A stretch of DNA of 32,654 nucleotides from Williamsia limnetica. Its GTDB lineage: Bacteria; Actinomycetota; Actinomycetes; Mycobacteriales; Mycobacteriaceae. The stretch spans positions 1-32,654 of the forward strand of contig NZ_QJSP01000030.1 in NCBI RefSeq assembly GCF_003217475.1, read 5' to 3'. A model generated the notes under the pieces. That model had not been told where the DNA came from, made no database searches, and saw nothing but the letters and a program-made list of their open reading frames with translations. This document shows positions 7,594 to 14,199 of the stretch, in pieces; positions within the stretch are counted from its first letter, which is position 1; each line of letters starts with the position of its first letter. Made by a program: the position numbers and the translations under genes.

Positions 7594-8154
7594 TCAGAGT
7601 CGATCCTCGACGTGATCGGCACCCAGCGGGCGCGTCGTCGGTCGTTCACAGGTGGCGCATCGCGCTGTGGCTCGCCACCGCATGAGGACTGCTGCGCCCA
7701 GCACAGCGAGCGAGCCTAGGGCCAGTATCGGTTGAATCGGAGACCACACAGTCAGGGCGCCGGAGACACCGAGCAAGGCAACGGCAATCTTGTTGCACAC
7801 CGGGCAGCCCACCGCCAGCGCTGTAACCACCACGCTTGTGACACCGGCTGCATCATGTCGCCGTGCGCGCGGTGGCGCCTCCAGCCCGGCCCACAGTGCA
7901 GCGAGGACAACGGTAAGGACGACCACCGGCACCTCCCACCATCGCACCGGCGTCATACGGATGAAGTACGGCGTGTCGATCACATCCGTGGGCACTCCCA
8001 CAATGATTGCGGTAAGAACCCCCACTCCGACAGCCCGCCACACGTGCAGGGAGGAGCGACGCTTCGCAGGTGCCGGGCACCCGTGGCCACGGCGCACGCT
8101 GCCCATCGACGCAGGCGCAACCGCCCCATCGAGCGCACTGCCAACTCTCGTCAT
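7594..8154 (-). CDS. Four-helix membrane protein with CPVC motif
   Basis: A 186-residue protein with about four membrane helices (near 40-58, 74-91, 104-134 and 138-158). The third helix carries VGCPVCNK (Cys117 and Cys120), and the C-terminal tail carries CATC (Cys166 and Cys169). Paired CxxC motifs in a small membrane protein point to thiol-disulfide exchange or metal binding, and the setting beside CcdA and TlpA-like genes supports redox work, but I do not recognise a characterised family. The chosen ATG has GGAG 5 bases upstream. An in-frame ATG eight codons earlier has a poorer ribosome site and lies only 14 bases from the operator. It is divergent from the alpha/beta hydrolase, and the two share one BlaI-type operator. 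Confidence 0.75.
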   Translation of the reverse strand: MTRVGSALDGAVAPASMGSVRRGHGCPAPAKRRSSLHVWRAVGVGVLTAIIVGVPTDVIDTPYFIRMTPVRWWEVPVVVLTVVLAALWAGLEAPPRARRHDAAGVTSVVVTALAVGCPVCNKIAVALLGVSGALTVWSPIQPILALGSLAVLGAAVLMRWRATARCATCERPTTRPLGADHVEDRL

Positions 8155-8192
8155 GCCTACTCCAGCCACTGAACCCATGCGACACCCAACTA

Positions 8193-8213
8193 ACTACTAT
8201 AGTGCATAGTAAT
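8193..8213. promoter_or_regulatory. BlaI-type palindromic operator between CPVC protein and hydrolase
   Basis: Arms ACTACTAT and ATAGTAAT with a 5-base spacer match 15 of 16 consensus positions. It lies in the divergent gap, 38 bases from the preferred start of the CPVC membrane protein and 125 bases from the hydrolase start. Confidence 0.82.
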
Positions 8214-8244
8214 ACGGTAGAAGTGGTGCTCGTTACGAGATTGG

Positions 8245-8260
8245 GTGTCCGCCCGGACAC
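8245..8260. promoter_or_regulatory. Perfect 7-bp inverted repeat in the hydrolase leader
   Basis: GTGTCCG and CGGACAC are separated by CC. It lies about 80 bases upstream of the alpha/beta hydrolase ATG and could be a short hairpin in the mRNA leader or a second operator. It does not resemble the BlaI-type site. Confidence 0.35.
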
Positions 8261-8338
8261 GGCGATTCGAGATCACAGTGGCACCGGCTCGACCTGGGCC
8301 AGGGTGCGCCACGAGTGTGCACATCGGTAAGGGGAAGC

Positions 8339-9211
8339 ATGGAACTGATTGAGGTCGCTGACGCTGTGCAGTTGGGTGTGGAGCGTATGGGCGTAGGCCC
8401 TCCCGTGCTGCTCATTGGCGGGTTGGGGATGCCGTCGCAAATCTGGGAACTGTCTGGGCTGACGGCGGCCCTGGTTGATGCGGGGTTTTCGGTCATCGCC
8501 TACAACACACGGGGCGTGGCACCGTCCACCGCTACCGAACCTCCCTACAGCGTAGACAAGCTCGCCAGCGACGCCGAACACCTGCTGGAAGCATGCGGAA
8601 TCACCGAAGCACTGGTCGTGGGCTACTCGCTGGGCTGTTACACCGCTCAGTGCCTTGTGCGTCGACGGCCAGATATGGTCACTGGCGCAGTGTTTCTGGC
8701 TGGTTTACAACCCTCACCGATTGGCGCACTGGTTGGGCAGATGGAACTCGACCTCATTGGCCGGCTCGGGGAGATTCCAGCGCAGGTAAGGGTTTTCGAG
8801 CAACTCATGACCACGCTGAGCCCTGCCATGTTGCAGGACCCCGAGACGGTGTCAATATGGCGCCAACTGCTCGCTGATGGCGATAGTCTCTGGTCCGATC
8901 GAAAAGGCCTGCACGGGCAGCTAGCTGCGTCGTTTGAATGGATCATGAATGAGGAGCCTCATCCCGAACACTTGGCTCAGATCTCTGCTCCGGTTCTGGT
9001 TCTGGCCTTCGAGCACGATGTGTTTTTCCCACCACGCACCTCACGTGAGACTGCACAACAAATTCCGAACTCACAGTTCAAACAAATTGACGGAGCCGCA
9101 CACGGGGGATTGTTTAGCAACGAGACCAACGTCGTGGAGACGATCGCACAGTTCTGCGCCGATCAGCGTCACCGTCTCGACGGCGGCGGCTCTAGGTACG
9201 CAAGCCCATAG
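8339..9211 (+). CDS. Alpha/beta-fold hydrolase
   Basis: A 290-residue protein with the canonical alpha/beta hydrolase layout. The oxyanion-hole region is LIGGLGMPSQIW (about 25-36), the nucleophile elbow is GYSLG with Ser97, the acid is Asp227 (FEHD) and the base is His255 (AAHGG). It has the size of esterases, epoxide-type hydrolases and lactonases of this fold; the substrate cannot be told. There is no signal peptide. The ATG used has GGGGA directly upstream; an in-frame upstream start at 8315 lacks one. It ends one base before the convergent small membrane protein gene. The shared operator places it in the BlaI-type regulon, which hints at lipid or cell-envelope chemistry. Confidence 0.88.
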   Translation: MELIEVADAVQLGVERMGVGPPVLLIGGLGMPSQIWELSGLTAALVDAGFSVIAYNTRGVAPSTATEPPYSVDKLASDAEHLLEACGITEALVVGYSLGCYTAQCLVRRRPDMVTGAVFLAGLQPSPIGALVGQMELDLIGRLGEIPAQVRVFEQLMTTLSPAMLQDPETVSIWRQLLADGDSLWSDRKGLHGQLAASFEWIMNEEPHPEHLAQISAPVLVLAFEHDVFFPPRTSRETAQQIPNSQFKQIDGAAHGGLFSNETNVVETIAQFCADQRHRLDGGGSRYASP

Positions 9212-9427
9212 TCACTGCTGACGCCGATATACGGCCACTGCGCCGTAGGCCAGCGCAGCGAATAGAGCTGCCACGCATACCACCGCGACAATCGGTCCGG
9301 GTGCTGCATCATTGCTCACCATCAGTGCTATCACGACTGCAGCTGTATTGGCGGCTATGGCATTGCCAATCGCCACCTTCGCAACAGTGGGAGGCGGTAC
9401 GCGGCTAATCACCGTGTCACTGAGCAT
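9212..9427 (-). CDS. Small two-helix membrane protein, unknown
   Basis: A 71-residue protein with two hydrophobic stretches (about 17-37 and 44-66) and a basic C-terminus (YRRQQ). It is not recognised. The ATG is not preceded by a close Shine-Dalgarno; AAAGGG lies 14 bases away. Its stop codon directly abuts that of the convergent hydrolase. The membrane-protein composition and tight packing favour a real gene, but translation is uncertain. Confidence 0.5.
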   Translation of the reverse strand: MLSDTVISRVPPPTVAKVAIGNAIAANTAAVVIALMVSNDAAPGPIVAVVCVAALFAALAYGAVAVYRRQQ

Positions 9428-9490
9428 TCTGAGGCCAGCACCCTTTCGCCGACGTTGACATCAGGGCGCACCGGCGTCGCATGGAGGTTC

Positions 9491-10084
9491 TCATGGCGCC
9501 TCTGCTGCTAGACGTTCAACAACGGGCTGCAACTCACTGGCGGTCACCGCACGCAAGAACACAGCAGCAGCTCGATGCTTCCGGTCAAGGATCACTGTGG
9601 TGGGAACGACCGATGTTGGTGTGGTCAATGTGGCCAATGTCCGTCCGCTGTAGTCGTAAATCGAGGGATAGGTCACCGATCGGTCAGATATGAAATCGCG
9701 TGCCGAACTCCTGTTGTCGCGAAAATCGATACCTAAGAACATCACGCCCTGATCTTGCGTCGCGGTGAACACCTGCTCAAGAGCCGGCGTCTCGATACGA
9801 CACGGCGCACACCACGATCCCCACACATTGACCACGACGACCTGCCCTGCAAAGTCGCTCAGACGCACCGTAGCGCCCTGCCTCATCACATCCGGGCCAG
9901 TCAACTCCTGGACCACACCCCGCGACTGGGGTGGGTCATAGAAAATCACCGTCTTACCGCCAGGTGACACGAACTCGAACGACCCTCCTTGACGTACCGC
10001 GTCATCGCCGGTGCCGCACCCCGCCACCACGATGGCAACCAACAAACCCATGACGAGGACACCGCGCCCAAACCTCTGCCGCAC
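9491..10084 (-). CDS. TlpA-like thiol-disulfide oxidoreductase lipoprotein
   Basis: A 197-residue secreted lipoprotein. The signal peptide ends in the lipobox VAGC with Cys23 as the lipidation site. The mature part is a thioredoxin fold with WCAPC (Cys92 and Cys95) in VVVNVWGSWCAPC, and a likely cis-Pro at SVVPTTVILD. It is the second TlpA-like protein of the cluster and the natural partner of CcdA. As a lipoprotein it is also a client of the lipoprotein acyltransferases. The GTG start has GGGAGG 10 bases upstream, and gives a normal-length signal peptide; longer reading frames upstream would add an unlikely 16 residues. A BlaI-type operator lies about 110 bases upstream. Confidence 0.88.
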   Translation of the reverse strand: MRQRFGRGVLVMGLLVAIVVAGCGTGDDAVRQGGSFEFVSPGGKTVIFYDPPQSRGVVQELTGPDVMRQGATVRLSDFAGQVVVVNVWGSWCAPCRIETPALEQVFTATQDQGVMFLGIDFRDNRSSARDFISDRSVTYPSIYDYSGRTLATLTTPTSVVPTTVILDRKHRAAAVFLRAVTASELQPVVERLAAEAP

Positions 10085-10193
10085 TACTGTTTCACCTCCC
10101 GTACAACTACTTTCAGGTTCGTGAAGCACCACTTCGGACCGAGTCTGACGCCGCGAGTCGGCCTACCGACGGCGCGCGGCCAACACATCCGCA

Positions 10194-10214
10194 ACTACTA
10201 CTGCACATAGTAGA
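10194..10214. promoter_or_regulatory. BlaI-type palindromic operator upstream of the TlpA lipoprotein
   Basis: Arms ACTACTAC and ATAGTAGA with a 5-base spacer match 14 of 16 consensus positions. It faces the TlpA lipoprotein gene in the divergent gap shared with the first M23 peptidase. Confidence 0.78.
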
Positions 10215-10240
10215 CGGCTCGATGGCGCAACCCTACCTGA

Positions 10241-10261
10241 GCAACTAACCTCTATAGTAGT
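10241..10261. promoter_or_regulatory. Half-degenerate BlaI-type operator upstream of the first M23 gene
   Basis: The right arm ATAGTAGT is perfect; the left arm GCAACTAA matches only 5 of 8 positions. Its centre is 47 bp from the neighbouring site and it ends 54 bases before the M23 start, so it could give M23-blaI a weaker repressed promoter. Confidence 0.5.
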
Positions 10262-10315
10262 AATCTGTGCGGGGCCATCGCCCGCCCTCTATCCCCGCGA
10301 CAGGAACCTACCCAC

Positions 10316-11473
10316 GTGGCACGACATCGCTTGCCTGAGGCGACCATCTCGACAAGCTTTCCGGCGCGCCCTGCGCCAGCCGAGCCGCTGGGTCCGTTGC
10401 CCACTCCCCCACGGGCCCGTGTAGTCGGCTCGTACACCGCCGATGATCAGCCACGCAGAGCAGGTCGGCATCGTAAGCAGTGCCTGCACACTGAGCGTGC
10501 TCATGGTGTTGTCCCCAGCCCGCCCACTTCGTTCGGGCCGCGAGAGTCTGCACGTCAGCGAACAAAACGGGGCGAGCGTGAAGACACAAAACTATTGCCT
10601 CTCGCGCATACTTCCCACCTACTCGATGAGCCCAGGCCAGTGCCGCTACTTGCGCCCTGGGAAAGGGGAATATGCGCCCGGGGCAACGGATTTGGTGCGC
10701 CCTCCAGGGTCGCGGTGAGCGCTAGCGGCCTATTTGACGCACAACGCGGTCGAGGGTCACTGCGCGTTGACTCCGGGAGCACTAGCCGGTCCAACCGGGC
10801 CAACGCGGACACATGGAGTGCATCGGTGGCCGCCGGGGCGATGACCCTCACGGCTGCCGCTGTCACCGCGGTGGTCCTCTTACACCCTGCCGCCGGCGGC
10901 GATGCCCCACGGCAGGTCTATGCCGGTGTAGTCAATGACGCGCCCGCACCGACCTCGCAGACCACAACACCCCCGTCTTCGACGGACGTGCCATCTGTGT
11001 CAGATTCGTCTGCGCTCCCGGCGCGCCCAAGCCCACCTCCTACTCAACTCGCGCCACCCCCCATATCGGCCGTGTTAACTGCTCCACCCACGGTGGCACC
11101 CACCGTCGGTACTCTGACCTCCGGCTTCGGTGCGCGCTGGGGCAGCACCCATCTCGGTGTTGACATCGCGAACGCGATCGGAACTCCTGTGGTGTCAGTC
11201 ACCGCCGGTGAAGTTCTCGAAGCAGGCCCGGCGAACGGTTTTGGACTCTGGATCAGAGTCCGCCAGGACGACGGCACCATCGGCATATACGGGCATATCA
11301 ATGAGGCTCTGGTCACTGCTGGTCAGCGCGTCGACGTCGGTCAGCAGATAGCGACGATGGGAAACCGCGGCATCTCAACAGGATCGCACCTGCACTACGA
11401 AGTGCGGCAAGACGATGGCACCAACCTTGACCCGGTGCAATGGCTCCTGGGCCGCGGCGTCTCCGTCCAGTGA
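10316..11473 (+). CDS. M23-family (LytM-type) peptidase, membrane-anchored
   Basis: A 385-residue protein predicted to cleave peptidoglycan cross-bridges or to act as a regulator of such enzymes. About 165 Arg/Pro-rich residues precede one membrane helix (about 168-190). A Pro/Thr/Ser-rich linker (about 208-262) leads to the LytM domain. Zinc and catalytic residues are all present: His279 and Asp283 (HLGVD), His327 (YGH), His358 and His360 (HLHYEV). This suggests an active enzyme. The GTG start has AGGAA 9 bases upstream. The long N-terminus is on the cytosolic side if the helix is a signal anchor; a shorter in-frame GTG at 10715 would give an N-terminus like that of the paralogue at 12010. 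It is followed on the same strand by the BlaI-like gene after a perfect hairpin. Confidence 0.85.
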   Translation: MARHRLPEATISTSFPARPAPAEPLGPLPTPPRARVVGSYTADDQPRRAGRHRKQCLHTERAHGVVPSPPTSFGPRESARQRTKRGEREDTKLLPLAHTSHLLDEPRPVPLLAPWERGICARGNGFGAPSRVAVSASGLFDAQRGRGSLRVDSGSTSRSNRANADTWSASVAAGAMTLTAAAVTAVVLLHPAAGGDAPRQVYAGVVNDAPAPTSQTTTPPSSTDVPSVSDSSALPARPSPPPTQLAPPPISAVLTAPPTVAPTVGTLTSGFGARWGSTHLGVDIANAIGTPVVSVTAGEVLEAGPANGFGLWIRVRQDDGTIGIYGHINEALVTAGQRVDVGQQIATMGNRGISTGSHLHYEVRQDDGTNLDPVQWLLGRGVSVQ

Positions 11474-11487
11474 GTCGTCACTGGACG
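11464..11487 (+). terminator. Perfect 10-bp hairpin at the M23 stop codon, before the BlaI-like gene
   Basis: Arms CGTCCAGTGA and TCACTGGACG flank a GTCG loop. The left arm contains the M23 stop codon. No T-run follows, which is common for actinobacterial hairpin terminators. It may lower read-through into the repressor gene or affect mRNA processing. Confidence 0.5.
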
Positions 11488-11516
11488 CAGCCCCGTGCAG
11501 TGACGACAATACTGTC

Positions 11517-11882
11517 ATGAAGTCGTTGGGAACCCTCGAAGCTGACGTGATGGAGGTCCTGTGGAGCGCCACGCCGGAACCGCAATCGGTTCATGACATT
11601 CTCGCGGCGTTATCAGGCCGCGCGCACGCATACACCACAATCTTGACCGTGGTCACCAATCTGCACTCGAAAGGCTTCCTCGAGCGCACCAAAGTCAGTC
11701 GCGCATATTATTACTCGCCTGTCCAAACCCGCCAGGAGGCGACTTCGCAGGCCCTGCGCGACATCCTTGCAAGTAGCGAAGACCCCGCTGCCGTGCTGAT
11801 GCATTTTGCGCAAACCGTCACTCCCGAAGAGCAAGAAGCGTTGCGAAAAAGCCTGCGCAAGCGGTCCAAACGTCCTCGCTAG
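11517..11882 (+). CDS. BlaI/MecI/CopY-family transcriptional repressor
   Basis: A 121-residue protein with the family outline: GTLEADVMEVLWS at the N-terminus, VHDIL as the first helix of the winged helix, TTILTVVTNLHSKGFLERTKVSRAYYYSP as recognition helix and wing (about 38-67), then a helical dimerisation tail. Family members bind palindromes built on TACTA/TAGTA or TACA/TGTA half-sites and are removed by a membrane metalloprotease. The six to eight ACTACTAT-N5-ATAGTAGT sites in this cluster are the obvious targets and the M56 protein the obvious partner. The ATG start has no clear Shine-Dalgarno. It is 43 bases after the M23 stop. Inducer unknown; no CopY-type Cys metal motif is seen. Confidence 0.9.
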   Translation: MKSLGTLEADVMEVLWSATPEPQSVHDILAALSGRAHAYTTILTVVTNLHSKGFLERTKVSRAYYYSPVQTRQEATSQALRDILASSEDPAAVLMHFAQTVTPEEQEALRKSLRKRSKRPR

Positions 11883-12009
11883 AGCGTCGACCGGTCGGAT
11901 ACAACTACATTCGCTGCCTGGCCGGACGTCCCGCAGGGTGAACGTGCCCGCTCGTCTATCGGCGAACGAGATACTCGCACACCTCGTGTGCCCTCAAAGT
12001 GCACTGTTC

Positions 12010-13203
12010 TCACAGGATTGATGCGTCACGCTCGGCGAGCCACGGCGCCGGGTCCACATTCTGCCCTGAGGGGTCTTGCACTTCGAAGTGCAGGTGGGGT
12101 CCGGTGGATTGACCGCGGTTTCCGACGGTGGCGATCTCCTGGCCTGCGGCCACTGTTTGTCCTACGGTGACGGTGTTTTCGTTGTTGTGACCGTAGGTGG
12201 TGATGGTTCCGTCGTTGTGTTGGATGCGTACCCACAGTCCGAATCCTTGTGCAGGGCCGGAGCTGATGACCACCCCGTCGGCGACGGCGACGATGGGTGT
12301 TCCTGTCGAGTTGGCGATGTCGATGCCTTGGTGATTGCGGCCGTCACCGAAGGGTGAGGTGATGGTGCCCGAGGTCGGCGCCACATACTGACGACCGGTA
12401 ATCGGGAGTTCGGCAGGGGGGTCAGCTGGCGCTGTCTGGCTGGGGGCGACCGGAGGCAGTGGCGGCGTGGGCGACGACGGCGCGAGCGGCAGCGCAGGTG
12501 CCGGCGCGTCGGTGGCACCGGGCACGGGGGGTGTAGGCACAGCAGATGTCGTGGGCTCGGTGACCGTGGTGGTGGTCGTCCCTGGCGGCGTCGGTTCGGG
12601 GGCCACGGGCTCGGGGGTGCTGAGCTCACCTGGGTGCTTCGGCGTCGGCGGAGGTGTGAAAGAGGACGCCAACGTATGGACGATGCTCGGGCTGTGCGGG
12701 GTACCTGCCGCAGTGAGAGTGGCCACGATGTCACCAAAGTGCAATGCCCTCATCGCTTCGGTGGTCTCGCTGGGATCAAGAGCGGCCAGCGGGGTCAGGC
12801 ACTGCGCCAGGACCTGGGCGTTTGCATTGGTGGTACCGAGTGTGGCGACAGACCAGCGGGCGACGCACGTACCCACCTCACGGCCCACCCCAGCCAGGGC
12901 GGCGACGCCGTTGTCGGTGACCATGGCCTGGGCGTTGGACACCGCCAATTGCAGCAACTCGGTACGCACGTGGCTACTGTCAACAACCGGCTGCTCCCCT
13001 GAAGCCACCTCGGCGACCTCCTCGGACACGAGCTGGTGAGCGTTCATCAACGACAGCTCAGGCGCAAGCGCCGGCCGCGGACCAGGCTGGGGGTGAAGGA
13101 GAACCAACGCCCCGGCAGCAGCGATCACGCAGCCCGTGGAGGTCGCAGCCGACCACCGGCGAAAAGTTCGAGGCCTCTGGGGACCACACACATCAAAGCG
13201 CAC
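12010..13203 (-). CDS. M23-family (LytM-type) peptidase with long Pro-rich linker
   Basis: A 397-residue paralogue of the M23 peptidase at 10316, sharing the signal anchor ending in VLLHP and a LytM domain with SFPFGDG-like start. Order: short basic N-terminus, membrane helix (about 18-37), an Ala-rich helical domain (about 50-180), a Pro/Thr-rich linker (about 183-262) and the catalytic domain. Catalytic residues are present: His291 and Asp295 (HQGID), His339 (YGH), His371 and His373 (HLHFEV). The GTG start has AAGGAG 7 bases upstream, which settles it over the longer frame reaching 13281. It is convergent with the BlaI-like gene. No BlaI-type site is seen upstream, so unlike its paralogue it may be controlled independently. 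Confidence 0.88.
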   Translation of the reverse strand: MRFDVCGPQRPRTFRRWSAATSTGCVIAAAGALVLLHPQPGPRPALAPELSLMNAHQLVSEEVAEVASGEQPVVDSSHVRTELLQLAVSNAQAMVTDNGVAALAGVGREVGTCVARWSVATLGTTNANAQVLAQCLTPLAALDPSETTEAMRALHFGDIVATLTAAGTPHSPSIVHTLASSFTPPPTPKHPGELSTPEPVAPEPTPPGTTTTTVTEPTTSAVPTPPVPGATDAPAPALPLAPSSPTPPLPPVAPSQTAPADPPAELPITGRQYVAPTSGTITSPFGDGRNHQGIDIANSTGTPIVAVADGVVISSGPAQGFGLWVRIQHNDGTITTYGHNNENTVTVGQTVAAGQEIATVGNRGQSTGPHLHFEVQDPSGQNVDPAPWLAERDASIL

Positions 13204-13330
13204 GGCAACGCTCCTTTCGGAGGTGTCGGGAAGAGGCGGACCGCACGAGTGAGCAGGGTCCGGCACCGGGCGTGACCCCACTATTGCACTCCTTTCCCAT
13301 ATGCACCATAGGAAACATCAGCCTCGTGCG

Positions 13331-13348
13331 AATCACAGAGATGTGATT
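13331..13348. promoter_or_regulatory. Inverted repeat of unknown function
   Basis: AATCACA and TGTGATT are perfect 7-base arms around GAGA. It lies 128 bases upstream of the M23 start. The half-sites recall CRP/FNR-type boxes but in inverted orientation, so the cognate protein is unknown. Confidence 0.35.
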
Positions 13349-13536
13349 AGAGGCGGCGAAGCGGTGCATGAGATCAATTGCAGGCGCCCATTTTTGGGTT
13401 CGCGAACGATTTGTCGGGCGAACGTCACTGATGATCGGGTTGCTCGCACGAAACGTGCGCAGTGGCTGACGCAGATGCTGGGCAGCTGACGCGGGTGTCT
13501 GCCTTTGCGGCGACGGTCCACTACGATGGGTGTTAA

Positions 13537-13554
13537 TACCTCCCAGGGGTAATT
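13537..13554. promoter_or_regulatory. CsoR-type box 1
   Basis: ATACCTCCC followed by AGGGGTAAT, an imperfect GC-centred palindrome with the T-A-C-C ... G-G-T-A outline of CsoR operators. It is the weakest of the three boxes and ends 40 bases upstream of the DUF6153 start. Confidence 0.6.
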
Positions 13555-13594
13555 CTCACGGGAAGCGAGCGCAGACACGAACGGAGGTGCGCGT

Positions 13595-14098
13595 ATGTCT
13601 GGGTCTGTTGGCCGGGCTGTGGGCACCGGCGTCGCTCTGCGCGGTAGGGCGAACCGGCGTGGGTGGCTGTGCGCGGCGGTGATGGTGGGCGCCGCCTTCA
13701 CTGTGGTTATGGGTGTGTTGCTGATGCATTCGGTACCGATGGTGCATCCGCCCAGTGGGCACGGTGCAGCTGGCGGTCCGACCGTCTCGGCCGCGGTGCA
13801 CCCTGGGGGCAGCGACGCCCACGCCGATGTCGCCGAGCTGACCGCCGCGGTGGCGGCCGGCCCGAGGGTTGTGCTCGAGATGGGTTGCGGTGAGGGTTGT
13901 GCTCCGCATGTCGGGATGGCGATGTGTATGGCCGTGGTTAGTGTTGTGGCCGCGTTGGTGATGGTGCGCCGACTACTGCCCTTTCAGCCCGCTGCTGATG
14001 GTGCCGGCAGTCATGCGTTGTCGATGGGCCGACATTCCTCACGTGCACCGCCGTGGGCGACACCCTCGTTGGAGAAATTGTCGGTGTTGCGGATCTGA
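13595..14098 (+). CDS. DUF6153-like small membrane protein
   Basis: A 167-residue protein with one membrane helix near residues 24-45, a His/Gly-rich stretch after it (MVHPPSGHG), a second hydrophobic segment near 108-126 that contains MAMCMAVV, and a Cys/His cluster (GCGEGCAPH) just before it. This arrangement matches the actinobacterial DUF6153 proteins often found first in copper clusters; the family assignment is from memory of its general shape. The Cys, His and Met content in the extracytoplasmic loop suggests metal binding. The ATG has GGAGGT 6 bases upstream. It is the first gene after CsoR box 1 and is followed by the DUF305 lipoprotein. Confidence 0.65.
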   Translation: MSGSVGRAVGTGVALRGRANRRGWLCAAVMVGAAFTVVMGVLLMHSVPMVHPPSGHGAAGGPTVSAAVHPGGSDAHADVAELTAAVAAGPRVVLEMGCGEGCAPHVGMAMCMAVVSVVAALVMVRRLLPFQPAADGAGSHALSMGRHSSRAPPWATPSLEKLSVLRI

Positions 14099-14199
14099 CA
14101 GACGACGTGCCCACGGCACTGTCGTTTGACGTGGCGCGCGCCGAGGTGACGCGTCGCGATTTCGATTCCGTCCTACCACTTTTCTTCAAGGAGACAGCT

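Larger units (their letters stand above)
13204..13594. other. Divergent intergenic region between the M23 and copper genes
   Basis: No convincing gene in 391 bases. It holds three symmetric elements: a 7-bp inverted repeat at 13331-13348, the 10-base palindrome GTTCGCGAAC at 13398-13407, and a CsoR-like box just upstream of the first copper gene. Promoters for both flanking genes must lie here. Confidence 0.6.

Noticed and set aside
7386-7649. Minus-strand frame of 87 codons overlapping the M56 start by ATGA
   Set aside because: Its start lies inside the CPVC gene, and it is Arg-rich and without a hydrophobic or domain pattern. It reads as non-coding DNA.
11895-11920. Possible operator half-site near an ACTACATT sequence after the BlaI-like gene
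   Set aside because: The right half is missing, and it lies between convergent gene ends where a repressor site would have no gene to control.
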